Shown: one piece after another, positions 12,688 through 23,741 of the stretch
Numbering within the stretch: the stretch's first letter is position 1
Layout: the number at the start of each line of letters is the position of its first letter
From: Cunninghamia lanceolata
Lineage: Eukaryota > Streptophyta > Pinopsida > Cupressales > Cupressaceae
NCBI GenBank assembly: GCA_027924645.1
Contig: BSBN01001150.1
Span: 2,356,001 to 2,420,000 of the forward strand
Reading direction: 5' to 3'
Length of the DNA stretch: 64,000 bases
Position numbers and translations under genes: made by a program
Notes under the pieces: model-generated
What the model was told of the DNA's origin: nothing
Database searches by the model: none
Seen by the model: the letters and a program-made list of their open reading frames with translations, nothing else

Positions 12688-13048
12688 TGTTGAAATGTGA
12701 AGTCAATTTGACTTATTCTAGCAGTGACTTATTCCACGTGTTCACCATGCAAAATTGCATGCGGAAGTGCCACTCACGCTTTTATGCATGGAAACCTTTA
12801 TTTAGATTTGATCGATTTTTACATGTGCTTTTTCATGAATATTTAGAGTTTTCGAGCTTGAATCCCAAGGCATGAGAAAATGTTTTGTAACTGCAAATTT
12901 TCTTCTGAGAATAAAATTGAGAGATCTTTGCCCGTGGTTTTTTTCTTGATATATTACCAGGTTTTCCACATAAATATGTGTTGTCTATTTTCTTCTTTTA
13001 TTGCTAATTCACTGTTATTTCAATTATGCATTGCTTATATTTCTAATG
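12688..13048 (+). repeat. 3' LTR of the copia element
   Basis: 361 bp, matching 435-811. The terminal CA has become TG. TAATG follows at 13049-13053, completing the target duplication. Confidence 0.9.
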
Positions 13049-13053
13049 TAATG

Positions 13054-14442
13054 CATACTACCTTGCAGTATCAAGTGCTCTAATGGTCCGCAAGGTTGAC
13101 TTTCAAATGATATAAGTAATACAGACAGTTCCATATGTAGAAGTATTCTATAAAACACATGTTTGAGTACTTGCGGAAAATGGAGAAGGTATAGATCAGC
13201 TATATGAGTGTCTACAGAGACTATACATGCTTCATAGTATATCAGGTTTGAATCGCATGCAATTTTCTCTTATTTCATGTATTGCATAAGGTACTCAAGT
13301 TAGTTAGTAAAGAGTTGTATATGACTATCCTCTAGATCACAGTATACCAGAGTTAAGTCTTTGACTTTCTCCGGAAGTGATAGATGAAGTTGTGTGGATT
13401 TGGGAATGTGTTCATAATAGTGCATAAGTTCATTTCTAAGAGTTTTAGATGTTTTGTTGTACCACAATACAAAATTCTAAGTCTTGGAATATCACAGTCT
13501 ATCTAGAATGCTCTGTTTTCATCAGTTCAACATGCTTTTTGTTTTGCAGATGCATATACTGATTAAATACTTTAGGAGAAAGGTGTATGGATAGTGTTGA
13601 GAAGATACATGGTTGAAATCTTGGTCCGCATAATGTTTTTGGCTTCTCCCCAGTGATGTGAAGATGGTTAGTTAGCAGTGATACTATTGTTTGGGCCGAC
13701 AATCCAGTTTCCTTCATATGCGGTGGATCCTGATTGGTTGGTTTGGCATTGGAAGATGCGTAGTGATGTTTATTGGATCTTATTATGAAGTGTTGTAATC
13801 TGCAACTTATTTCCTCTTCAATATGTGTTTTCCTTGTGCCGACCTATATAGTATTACACATTTCATCTAAGAGTCTTTTTGGTGCCGACCTAATCAATGT
13901 TTTAAGATGTTGCAGAGGATATATATAGAAGAACCAATTCATTTGTGGAGTGAAGGAGTGACAAGAAATGTGATAGAATAGAATGAGTAGTATGAAGTAT
14001 GCGAAGTTGGTATGATAGATTAATTGTGCAGAAAAGAGGACTGCAACATCAACATAAGTCAGATGCTTCTTTCGTAGTAGTTCATAGTTATGTTATCATT
14101 GTAATTCTATGTAGTAGTGAGCTTTCTTCAGGGAGTAGTATCTTCCTTGGGTTGTATCCCTAAAACAAAGGCAATAGGGAGTTGTAGCTTCCTTAGGTTG
14201 TATCCCTAAGACAATGTTGTAAACTTTTATAGCAGTGAGTAGTATATTGTGAGCTAACACTCACTATGGTTTTTCCCATTTTTGGGTTTTCCACATAAAA
14301 ATCATGGTGTCAATGTGTTGATTAATGTGGTGCATGTTTTACTTTTTGTTCTCCAAGTAATTTGATTTGCTCTACAAATAAAGTAGTTAAGTTTTTGTAT
14401 ATGTTGATTCACCCCCCTCTTAGCATCCCTGTGTGTTCAACA
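13054..14442 (+). repeat. Copia LTR, 3' portion (SIRE/Maximus-like element)
   Basis: The stretch ends GTGTGTTCAACA immediately before a Met-tRNA-like primer site. It contains the GGTTTTTCCCATTTTTGGGTTTTCCACATAA stretch (about 14269-14298) commonly seen near the end of plant copia LTRs. A sequence near 14110-14165 is repeated at 14176-14215 (CTTCCTTGGGTTGTATCCCTAA type), a short internal duplication. Together with 357-434 it would form an LTR of about 1.47 kb. No coding potential is seen. Confidence 0.6.
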
Positions 14443-14444
14443 AA

Positions 14445-14458
14445 TGGTATTACAACCA
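14445..14458 (+). other. Primer binding site, Met-tRNA-like
   Basis: TGGTATTACAACCA lies 2 bases after the LTR end. It resembles TGGTATCAGAGCCA with three changes. Confidence 0.65.
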
Positions 14459-14511
14459 AGTACCTTTGAGAAGCCTAACAAGGTGAGGTAGATCCTACAT
14501 TTGAACACATG

Positions 14512-15740
14512 AAATTTGAAGCTATTCCTGATAATGTGTTTACTCTGGAACCAAATCTAGAAGTAATGGAATCTGAAGATTGGGACCTCAACCTAGATGA
14601 AGTTGACCTTGAAGGAGAACTCTGGTCAGCCCTTGAGGATCTGGATGAAGCAAGAGAACTAAACCAATAAGGACATGATTGAAAAATCAAAGGTGACAAT
14701 TGTGAAATTGAAGATAAAAGATAAAGAATCAAAAGAAGAATTTGGAAAACTGAAAGCTCAAATAGAAGGAGATAAGAAGGTAACATTAAACTCAAGGAGG
14801 CAGAGGATATGATCTCTAATTTGAAAGTCATGGTTGAAGAAGACAAGAGGATCGAAGATTGCCTAAATATCAAGCTCAATGAGAAAGTTGTTGAATGTTC
14901 AAAACTTGAAGAACAAGTTGTTACTCTAATAAAATATCTGGAAAAAGAAAAAGAACAGATTGACAAGGGGTTAAAACTAAAGGGAGGTTCTGAGATTCTT
15001 GATGAACTAATCAACTCTCAAAATCCATCAAAAGAAAAATCTGGCCTTGGTTTTGAAAAGGGGAAAAGTCCTATAATTATTGCATCTACAAACTTTTATG
15101 ATAACTTCAAAGCAGAAGGAAAGTTTGAAACAAAGGAAGAAAAATCCTGCACTAAAGATCCTAAGAAGAATGTCTCCAGAGATGCAAAAGAAAAAGGCTT
15201 CACTCCTGTCTGGAGACAAAGAAAGAACAACAAGAAGAAAATTTTAGAAATCCTACTCCTAAACAAATTGCTTCTACCATGTACCCTCAATCTTTCAATG
15301 GTAATTGCTATGCTTGTAATAAGTTTGGTCAGAATGACATTGTTGAATGTAGAAGCAAGATGAATCAAAGCTCATTTAGGCCTCCAAGGTACAATGTTGT
15401 AAACTCTCATGGTTAGTGTCAGTTAGTCATAGGAATAATGGATACATAAGTAAAATGATGAGGAATGGTTTCATGAACAAGAACAATGTTATGACTTCCC
15501 AATTCTTCTATGGTTACTGCTACACATGCAACAAGTTTGGTCATAAGGCTACTAATTGAAGATCTAATGTGAGAAGAGGTGATCATGCTCAATAATCTAG
15601 CATCACCTGCTACAATTGCAATAAATCAGGACACATTGCAAGGTTCTACAAGGGAAGGAGTGTAAGGTCTTTTGCTCCTCAAAAGAAGATTGATATTGCT
15701 TAGAAAAAAGAAGGAAATGAACATGACATGGAGGAATAAG
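14512..15740 (+). pseudogene. gag: Copia gag remnant with three zinc knuckles
   Basis: An acidic segment (about 14512-14665) is followed by a heptad-like charged stretch (14809-14975) and the segment SEILDELINSQ with KSGLGF, which is typical of the middle of SIRE/Maximus-type Gag. Downstream three zinc-knuckle-like units occur: CYACNKFGQNDIVEC (about 15309), CYTCNKFGHKATN (about 15520, last Cys lost to a stop) and CYNCNKSGHIARF (about 15609, last Cys replaced). The first lacks His. Only about 50 bases separate the primer site from this remnant, so the N-terminal capsid half is missing. Stops and frameshifts are frequent. Confidence 0.72.
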
Positions 15741-16248
15741 GAAGGAAATGAAGTAAAGGAAGGATCTGCAACTCTGGCTGGTGCAGATGGATCCTTTGGA
15801 AACTAAGAGGAGGAAGTACTGGTTTAGGGAGAGTTGCAAGTGCAAACTTTTCGAACCCTTGAATGCATATGATGCTAGAATTTTCAGCATAATGGTTAAA
15901 AGTAACATGGAAATTTTTGGCTAATGATATTATGATGATTGATCAAATTTTTGGAGCAAATGGGCTCTTTGTGGAGGATTGCTGAGTGATCATACATCTT
16001 TGTATACTAAAAAGTTGATTAGGTCAAGAATAGATGAATGCAATCAATGCGGAGCAACCAGGGTTGGTGAGAAGCCTATTTAGTTGATACTTGATAAAAT
16101 TTGATCTCATTTGAATGAATTCAAGTGTGTGAAAGAGCAAAGGAGAGAAGAAGATCTTTAGCAGATCTTGTGTGTAAACCCTAATGATAACATTATCAGG
16201 TATTCTTCAAATTTTCTAGTTAAACCCTAGTTTTTTGAAGGAATTATC
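15741..16248 (+). other. Junction region, no gene seen
   Basis: The sequence runs from the decaying gag tail into the leader of the next ORF. A full copia pol (about 3.5 kb) would be expected between gag and an env-like ORF, and none is present. The last part holds AAACCCTAAT and AAACCCTAG motifs (telo-box like) before the ATG at 16249. Confidence 0.5.
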
Positions 16249-18375
16249 ATGGCAACACTAGTAGTAGTTGATGTTGTGGAGAGACTGAGGCCGAAATTGA
16301 AGAAACACCCATACAAATCCACAGAGACTGATAGGATGGAGCCTTTTCTCGCATTCCCTCTAATGTGTTGCATACAGTGGATGTTTAGATATACATCCAC
16401 TCACAGCTGGATGAGTATGATCACCTGAAGTTGGAACAATTCAGGAATGATCATCTGCTAGGTGATTATTTTTAATTAAAGCTAGAGTTTGCAAATGCTG
16501 AGGCAAAATGGCTAGACATATGGAAGGGTTTCCCCAACTTCTGCTATGAAGAAGATTGGGTCAGGATTGCATTGAGCCAAATCCATGAGGATTTCTTTTT
16601 CCTTGACCAAACTCACATGATCACAAAGGAAGCAATCAGAGCTGTTACCCGATTGTGCTCCTCTGGACCAATGCCTATATTGAAAGCTTTGAAGAATGAG
16701 GAGGTGATGAGACTTACCAGAGTGAAATTTGATAAAAGAACCCTAACTGTGGATGATATCACTAATCTAGGGGTTTGGTATGCCACTATGGGCATTGATT
16801 ACAAAGTGTACTACACAAACATAGAGGGGACTGCTACTACCACCGCTATTCATACTACTTATTAGATGGTGAAACAAGGGAAGGACTATGACCTCTATTT
16901 GTGGTAGCAATTATTGGACAATTTGAAGAGAACCAAGGAGACAAAGTACAAATTCTAGTATGGTCCTTTAATCATTTGCCTTATGTTCTATTTTCTAAGG
17001 GAATTAATTGCAATGAAGAATATGGTCTAGAAAGTAGATACCCTTATTGCTCATCAAATCAAGGACTATATGCGTAGTTTCCCTAATCACAAAAATTGTG
17101 ACACTTTGTTTTGGGGATTTTTCAAAACATTTCAAAATGACATGCAAATGAGGGAAAGGATATAATGAAAAGTAGTAGAAAAAAACAAGAATGACATAAC
17201 TTTCATGGTGGACAAAGGTAATTGCTATATGGAGGCAGTAGAGCCAAAACATTTCTGGATAACCACCTTGCCTTATGAGGTGTCTAAATATGATTTGGTT
17301 GGATATGCTGATATGTTGCTCAACAAGCCCAATGATCCTACTACTGAAAGATTTGGAACTTATGATGAAATCACCAACAAAAAATCAGGAAGGATGTGGA
17401 GGAAAAAAATAGAGAAGATGAAGTCAAAATTGGAGGAAATGCTTAATACTCCTGAGGGTTCAACAGAAGAACCTCCAACCACCTCTTCCTCACAAACTCC
17501 TAGAAGGACAAACTTAGGTTTGTCCTTGCTACTGCTACCTCTTCAAAATCCTCTAGACTTGCTCCTACACCTCCAAATAGGAAAAGAATTGCTACTGAAG
17601 TTCTAGTACAAACCAAAACTACAGAGACAAAGAAACATAGACCTAAGGTCCAAGCAAAGAGAGGAAAGATCCATCTGGTGAAAATAGAAGATGAAGATGA
17701 AGATGAAGATGAAGAAGAATATGATATGTTTGAAAGAAGAAAGAAAAGAGCAAGAGAAGGAGAGGAAAAGCAAAAACCACCGAAGGAAAAGAAAAGAACT
17801 CAAAAGAAACTTCTCAAGAAGAATTTGAGCATGAGCCTCTACAACTTGAGGCCACTGTGAATGCTATAGTACAACATGGTGCTTTGAAACAAGTTGTAGA
17901 TCTTTATGATAAGATTCCTGCTAATGACAAAGCCACAATTGAGGAAGAAATAATCAGGTACATGATGTCCTTCAATGTGACCCTAATTGAGTTCATTGAT
18001 CAGCTTCCTGTAAGCCTTACAGACCTACTCACCAACAAAAGAAATGAAGCCATGGGAAAAGAGGTTGAGATGAGAAAATATGCAATTGAAAAGGTTGGTC
18101 CATCCATCATTGATGAAGGAAAGATCAAGATATCTCAAAAAAAAGCAAAGGAATTCAGAACAAAAAAGAGAATAAATATTTTGATGGAAAAAGACCTGGA
18201 AGAAATAGAGAGACTGGAGAAGGAAACTGTTGATGGCTATTTTGGCACATCAACTCAAGTAGAACAAATGATCACTCTACTTCTCCTAAAAGGTAAACTG
18301 ATGATCTTGGTTTACCCCAAGGTCCATGTTTTGCTGGGTCACAACAATGTTAAAATAGTAGAGTGGACAATGTGA
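16249..18375 (+). pseudogene. Large accessory (env-like?) retroelement protein, broken
   Basis: The best start is ATG at 16249 (MATLVVVDVVERLRPKLKKH). The N-terminal half (to about 17430) is globular, with phrases such as TRLCSSGPMPILKALKNEEV, VDDITNLGVWYATMGI and MEAVEPKHFWI. A Ser/Thr/Pro-rich linker and a strongly acidic run (EDEDEDEDEEEYDMFE, about 17690-17730) next to Lys-rich tracts follow. The C-terminal segment (17857-18375) is highly charged and probably helical. Stops near 16411-16480, 16863, 16906, 16957, 17030 and 17162 and a frameshift near 17515 break it. I recognise the type as a protein repeatedly found with plant LTR elements but cannot give a function. Its position after gag fits the env-like ORF of SIRE-type copia. 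The layout also resembles the LTR-borne ORFs at 23742 and 58243. Confidence 0.6.
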
Positions 18376-18395
18376 ATGTTTTTTCAAGGGGCCTG

Positions 18396-20900
18396 TGTTG
18401 GTAATATCAATCTGGAATACCAAGTAACCTCTAATAGGTAGATGTTCAATTGTGTGAAAATTCTAACCTACTTCTAAGTTGTAAAAAAAGGAAAAAGAGG
18501 TTTAGGGTTTAGAAGGAAAATGTAAAATAGCTTGGACAACCTCTACACCTGGCTTTTCACTTCATATAACAAACATTAGTGAGATCAAAATAACAAGCAA
18601 TGAATGACCAGTATTTTGCACAATTATGACCACTGTAAGTGTAAGATTCTAAGGAAATAAGCAGAAGAACAAGAAATTGAAAATGGACCATATTACATGC
18701 ATAGAGTTCAAACCCTCATTCGTCCACCAAACTTATGATTTTATCAATAAAGCTCAAGATTCACTAATGCAAAGTCATATGCAAGGAAAAGATATGCAAG
18801 TACATTACCACCATAGGGAAGAAACACAGGAATAGATCTGAAAATTCATCTTCTCATTAACTAAAAAAATTGTTGGCTGATTAGGTTGGAATGTATAACT
18901 AGGAGAAGTTATGTATGCATTTGCAGAGACCAAGCCTTACCAGAATTATGAATTTAACCTAGGAAGGTTAAGAGTAGGAATGTATAAGTTTTATTGCTTT
19001 TTGATCAAATGATTTTGTATTTGAATTATTCCTATTGTAGAATAAATAGAGAAGCTATGAATATATTTCAAAACATTTAGAATAGTGATATGTCATCACA
19101 TAAGAAATCTACAACAATGACATGTATCATCATGATATTTGAAAGATATTCTATGTGAGTTCAAAATCTATTCTATGTAGAAAGTTCAAGATATAAATAG
19201 GTTTACGTATCACAATGAGATAATGGTATAAGTTTTATGCCTTGAGATCAAAGACTTTGGAATTGATATTCATTTATGTTAGAATATAATAAAAAAATGA
19301 TATTGTTATTATTAAGAACAACTTTGTATAGTGATACAATATCACTTACTCATTCAACAACAACGATAAGCATTATCAAGATAAACATAGGATGTTAAAC
19401 ATTAGTTCTTAATCTTTTCATTATAGAAATTCAGTTGACTTGAGAAGACCAAGAGGTCAAAAGAATTATATTGTTATCATAGAATCAAAACCTATCTAGA
19501 TTATAAGATTAAACTTAGTTAAGAGTATTGATGATAAAGATAGTATACATTAAGGTATTATTTATATGAATATAGAAACTCATATTTTTATGAGAAATGT
19601 GAATTTGTTTAGTGCCTAAGTGGTCTAGAAAAGACTAGACGATATTATATTCATGTTTTATTATTTTACATTCTTATATTTAGATAACAAGAGTTTTGAT
19701 TATATATATAGTGTTAGAGAAGTTAAAAACCCTAGATTCAACCCGAAAGGGTTTAGAAAGCTTAAAATTCTAAGTCAGTTTGACTTTGTTATAGTCTATT
19801 GTAAGTTACAGTCGATAGTTTAAATCATTGAGAAAACCATAGTTTTAGACAGTGTAAACTAGAGTAAAGTCTAAGTCGTACTTTGCTTAAATTAAGTGAT
19901 TTCCTGATAGATTCGACAACTCGACATATAACACAAGAGAGCTTAATTTTTGAGTCTTTGAGTAGAATGAAAGGAAGTCATAGACCTTGATATTTGCAAG
20001 AATGCAATTAAGGACTCTCTAAAAAGTCAAAATCATCTAAACTATATATTGTGTATATATCCTAGATTATGGATTAAATTATAAGTCAGACTGACTAGAA
20101 TTTGAGTTTAGTCAAGACAATTCATGTCTAGAGTTACTAGTCAAACAAATCAATTGTAGGATGAGGTAGTTTCCAAGTCAATTTAGAGGTATGTGGACAC
20201 ACGACTACATTTATTGCAAACATATATTTATATAGAAACTTTGGCCAAAGTGATGCATTTTTCTCTGCATGCATTAGTCGATTCATCGTGTCTAGATGGC
20301 GTGACCTGTCAGAATGATCATACTTAGCTAGAAGATTATCTAGAGTTGTAGGGTCAATTGAGTCACGTCAGACATGACACTAGAACTTAGATGGAAACCT
20401 ATTGGAACTCCTTCTATCTATAATCTTTGTGAAGGGTAGGGCCACTTCCGGGAAGGAAGGTGTACGGGGGACCATTAGTCTGTAGTTGGAGGTAAAGCAC
20501 TTAGATGATGCTCTCCCTCTATAGCAGAAGACTCACTAAGACTTGTGAGATAGATATCAAGATTCTAGACGCAGTTTACTTCATGAATAACTTATGATGT
20601 AAAAATATTCTTTTTTCCAAGTGCAATATATTTGTAAATGTAAAGTGAAATGTTTTCACTATGATTTATCTTTGAAAATATTGTATTTCAAAGTTAGAAA
20701 TATATTCAGAAAAGATATGCATTTAATTTTATGTGATTATGCAAATGTTAAAAAAATTCTCTCATGTTTATCATGTTCTTTTATTTTCTTAGTAATTTGT
20801 GTGTGTAATTCCTAGTAATATGAGATGACATGTTATAGGGTTGAACTAAATGGAGAAAAGCTCAGCAATGATCCCCATGGGAGTTTTTCTTAAGAACCAT
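18396..20900. other. Non-coding stretch, possible LTR start at 18396
   Basis: Directly after the previous ORF a purine-rich run meets TGTTGGTAATATC, which looks like a polypurine tract joined to an LTR. It could be the 3' LTR of the copia element. It could also be the left end of the Tat-like LTR that ends ACACCAACA at 28267, since TGTTGGT and ACCAACA are inverted termini. The rest is AT-rich with no supportable gene. A perfect small hairpin, AACCC-GAAA-GGGTT, lies at 19740-19753. Confidence 0.35.
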
Positions 20901-20919
20901 CTCCATCTGATGTCAAATA

Positions 20920-22021
20920 CATATACACACAAAGTGAACATCATTAAATTTTGAAAGAATTTGTACATATACACATCACACAAAATGAACATCAAAGTAT
21001 TTTTCTACACACAAATACATAATGAATGCCAAAGTTCATTCACACACACATACATGTGCGCACAGAGGGAATGCTAAAGTTCATTCACACACACATAGAG
21101 TGAATGCCAAAGTTCACACACAAACATGTTTATTCATACATGAGCCACACAAAATGATAGCCAAATTTCATTCACACACATGTTCATTCATACACGAGCC
21201 ACACAAAGTGATAGCCAAAGTTCATTCATACAAACAAACAAAAGAATGTCAAATCTTTAAATCACATTCCATACAAAGTGAACATCAAAGTTTAAAGTGA
21301 ATGCCTAAGTTAACTTTCAAGTGCACACACACACACAATTCACATAAACAAAAAGTGAATGCCAAAATTCAAACATACTTAATTCACACAAAGTTAGTAC
21401 AAACACACATGGAGTAAACACTAAGTTCAAACATGGAAAAATACAAATACATACATATAAAGTGATTGCCAAAGTTACAAAACATACTAAAGTGCAAACA
21501 CACTTCACATACAATTTGATCAAACACACACCACACCAAGTGAATTCCAAAATTAAATTTCAAACACACAATTCACACAAAATCAATGTCAAAGTTAAAA
21601 CACATACTTTACACATAGAAAGTGAACATGTTCCCAAGTTTAAACATGCTTCACAATTAGTTTAACCACACATGAGATAAACACTCAAGTTCAGACATGC
21701 CTAATTACAACCACACATAAAGTAAATGTTGAAGTTAAAACACACTCTTCACACTTGAAGTTAGTTCAATCATTTCATACATAGCTTGTTCAAACACACT
21801 TCATACATATACAAAGTAAATGATAAAGTTCAAATATGCACATAAAGTGAATGCCAAAATTAGTACACTCACACACACAAAGTGGGTGCCAAAGTTAACA
21901 CACTCTTCACATAAAGTGAATGTGAAAGTTTGCACACATAAAGTGAGTGCCAAAGTTATAATGCACTCTTCACACAAAGTTAGTTCAATCACATCATACA
22001 TATATGAAGTAAACACTAAAG

Positions 22022-22077
<56 letters not shown>

Positions 22078-22640
22078 AAGATAATCAAATCTAAGTGAAA
22101 GGTGAAATCTAAACACTTCATACAAAGTGATTGCCAAAGTTAGTTCAAACACATGCTTCAGACACACAAAAAGTGAATGCTAAAGTTCAAACACACACTT
22201 CACACATAAAAGTAAGAATTAAAATTTAAACATGTCAATTTTCAATTCACACTAAGTAAATGCAAAATTTCAAACTTACACAAACACACAAATGGTAAAT
22301 AGATCAAAAAAGTGAATACCAAAGGTAGTTCACTAAGATTTCACACATAAAAAATTAATGCCAAAATTAGTTCAAACACATGCTTCACACATAGGAAAAG
22401 TGAATGCTAATATTAAAACACAAAGTGAATGTGAAAGTCCACACATACAAAGTGAATTCCAAAGTTCAAATACAAAGTGTATGTGAAAGTTCACACTCAA
22501 AAAGTGAATGCCAAAGTTAAAATACACTCTTCCCACAAAGTTAGTTCAATCACTTCACACATAGTTTGTTCAAAAACACACTTCATACATATACAAAGTA
22601 AATGCTAAATTTCACACACGCACCCACACACACATGATGG
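20920..22640. repeat. Degenerate AC-rich minisatellite
   Basis: The sequence is built from irregular copies of a unit of roughly 30-45 bases. Each carries the core AAAGTGAATGCCAAAGTT followed by runs such as CAAACACACACTTCACACAT. Dozens of variant copies are recognisable across 1.7 kb. Long open frames on either strand here (for example 21022-21300 and 21820-22098) arise from the repeat composition and are not genes. Confidence 0.88.
22024..22075. repeat. (CA)n microsatellite, 26 perfect units
   Basis: An uninterrupted CA dinucleotide run from 22024 to 22075 inside the minisatellite. Confidence 0.97.
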
Positions 22641-23741
22641 AACCCCTGTGTGATTCCCTTGTCCTATGGTGTCAAAACCTCTGAAAATGGCTAAGTTTGA
22701 GTATAGTTGGCTTAAACCCTAAACCCTTAGTCTTTTTCATGTGTGCTTATGTTCTATTCTTGAGTTGACTTATTATTAGCAGTCACCCTGAGCCTAAGTT
22801 GTGACCTTATGTTTTGTTTCCCGTTCGAAACCAACCCCTTGAGCCTAGTTACCGGCTGATCCAAAGCACCTAATGCTTCCTAAGTCTATGTTAAAGGTTC
22901 TTGACATCACATTAACAGTTATCACGGCATCGCAAGCTCTAGATCCATCAAATTTGTTAGAGTTGTGCTGATGTGTTGGACGTAGATTTTCAGACAAATG
23001 AGCCCAAGGCTTCACTCATTGAACCCTATGTTGTGCTCGCTCCTTAGTGGATCGCATGGGCATGCATATGGGAGATACCAAGGAATATGCTTTGTAATGC
23101 TGCAACAGAGTGACACATGTCATGTGGGTCCCATCTAGTCCAGGTACACTAAAGCTAGCACACAAACAGTAGTGTTGGTCCCTCCTGGGCTTACGTTGTT
23201 GCGATGACCCACCATATGCATCCAAGGTGGAAGGTTTTTACTGAGATGGCTAATTCTCATTAGTCTACACCATCTAGAGCGTGTGAAGTGACATTCAATG
23301 ATATAAATTTCAAATCAAGACTGTTGATTCTCCCACGAGATGATTGAGATCAATGGTGCATATTCAAACATGGAGAACAACTAGTCTTAGCCTGCACACC
23401 AATGCATGATCATATTAATGCTGATTTGATTAAAAAAAATTAGCCAAAATCATGCCCAATTTGTGAAGTAACTGCATAAAATTGATTATTTTCCATCAAT
23501 TGAGTTATTGGTCATCCGATTTCTTACAGAAATTGAGTAGCTCGAGGCAATAATTGAAGACCTAGAGTTTTTTCTTGCGAACAACAAGTAATTGTGCATC
23601 TACTGGCCTATTGATCCATTTGCTTGCAAATTTTATCAATTCCATTCTAAAATTGTCGTAGAGATTGAATACATAAAAATAGTAGGGCATATTGTTCAAT
23701 TGGCTCTATTTCAAGTAAGCCCTAGCTTGTAGAAAAACCCT
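22641..23741. other. Leader/promoter-like region before the LTR-borne ORF
   Basis: No gene is seen. It includes AAACCCTAAACCC (about 22709-22724), two telomere-type units as found in plant telo-boxes. By position it would be the U3 or leader part of the Tat-like LTR, upstream of the ORF at 23742. Confidence 0.35.

Larger units (their letters stand above)
435..13048 (+). mobile_element. Ty1/copia LTR retrotransposon, decayed, with a nested element in pol
   Basis: Boundaries come from two direct repeats starting TGTTGAAATGTGAAG (435 and 12688) and a flanking duplication TAATG at 430-434 and 13049-13053. Inside, in order, are an initiator-Met primer site, gag, zinc knuckle, protease, integrase, RT, RNase H and a polypurine tract, which is the Ty1/copia order. 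Without the 7.8-kb insertion it would be about 4.8 kb, normal for the family. All ORFs carry stops or frameshifts, and the protease and RT catalytic motifs are altered, so it is dead. The two LTRs differ at well over a tenth of positions by eye, so it is old. Confidence 0.93.

Noticed and set aside
14475..15014. Minus-strand open frame of 179 codons, Ser-rich
   Set aside because: Shadow of the charged plus-strand copia gag. No family resemblance.
21022..22098. Open frames rich in His, Thr and Lys
   Set aside because: Produced by the minisatellite and the CA tract. The period of the DNA repeat explains them.
20920..22640. CRISPR-like array
   Set aside because: Units are degenerate, vary in length and have no uniform spacers. 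The context is a plant genome.
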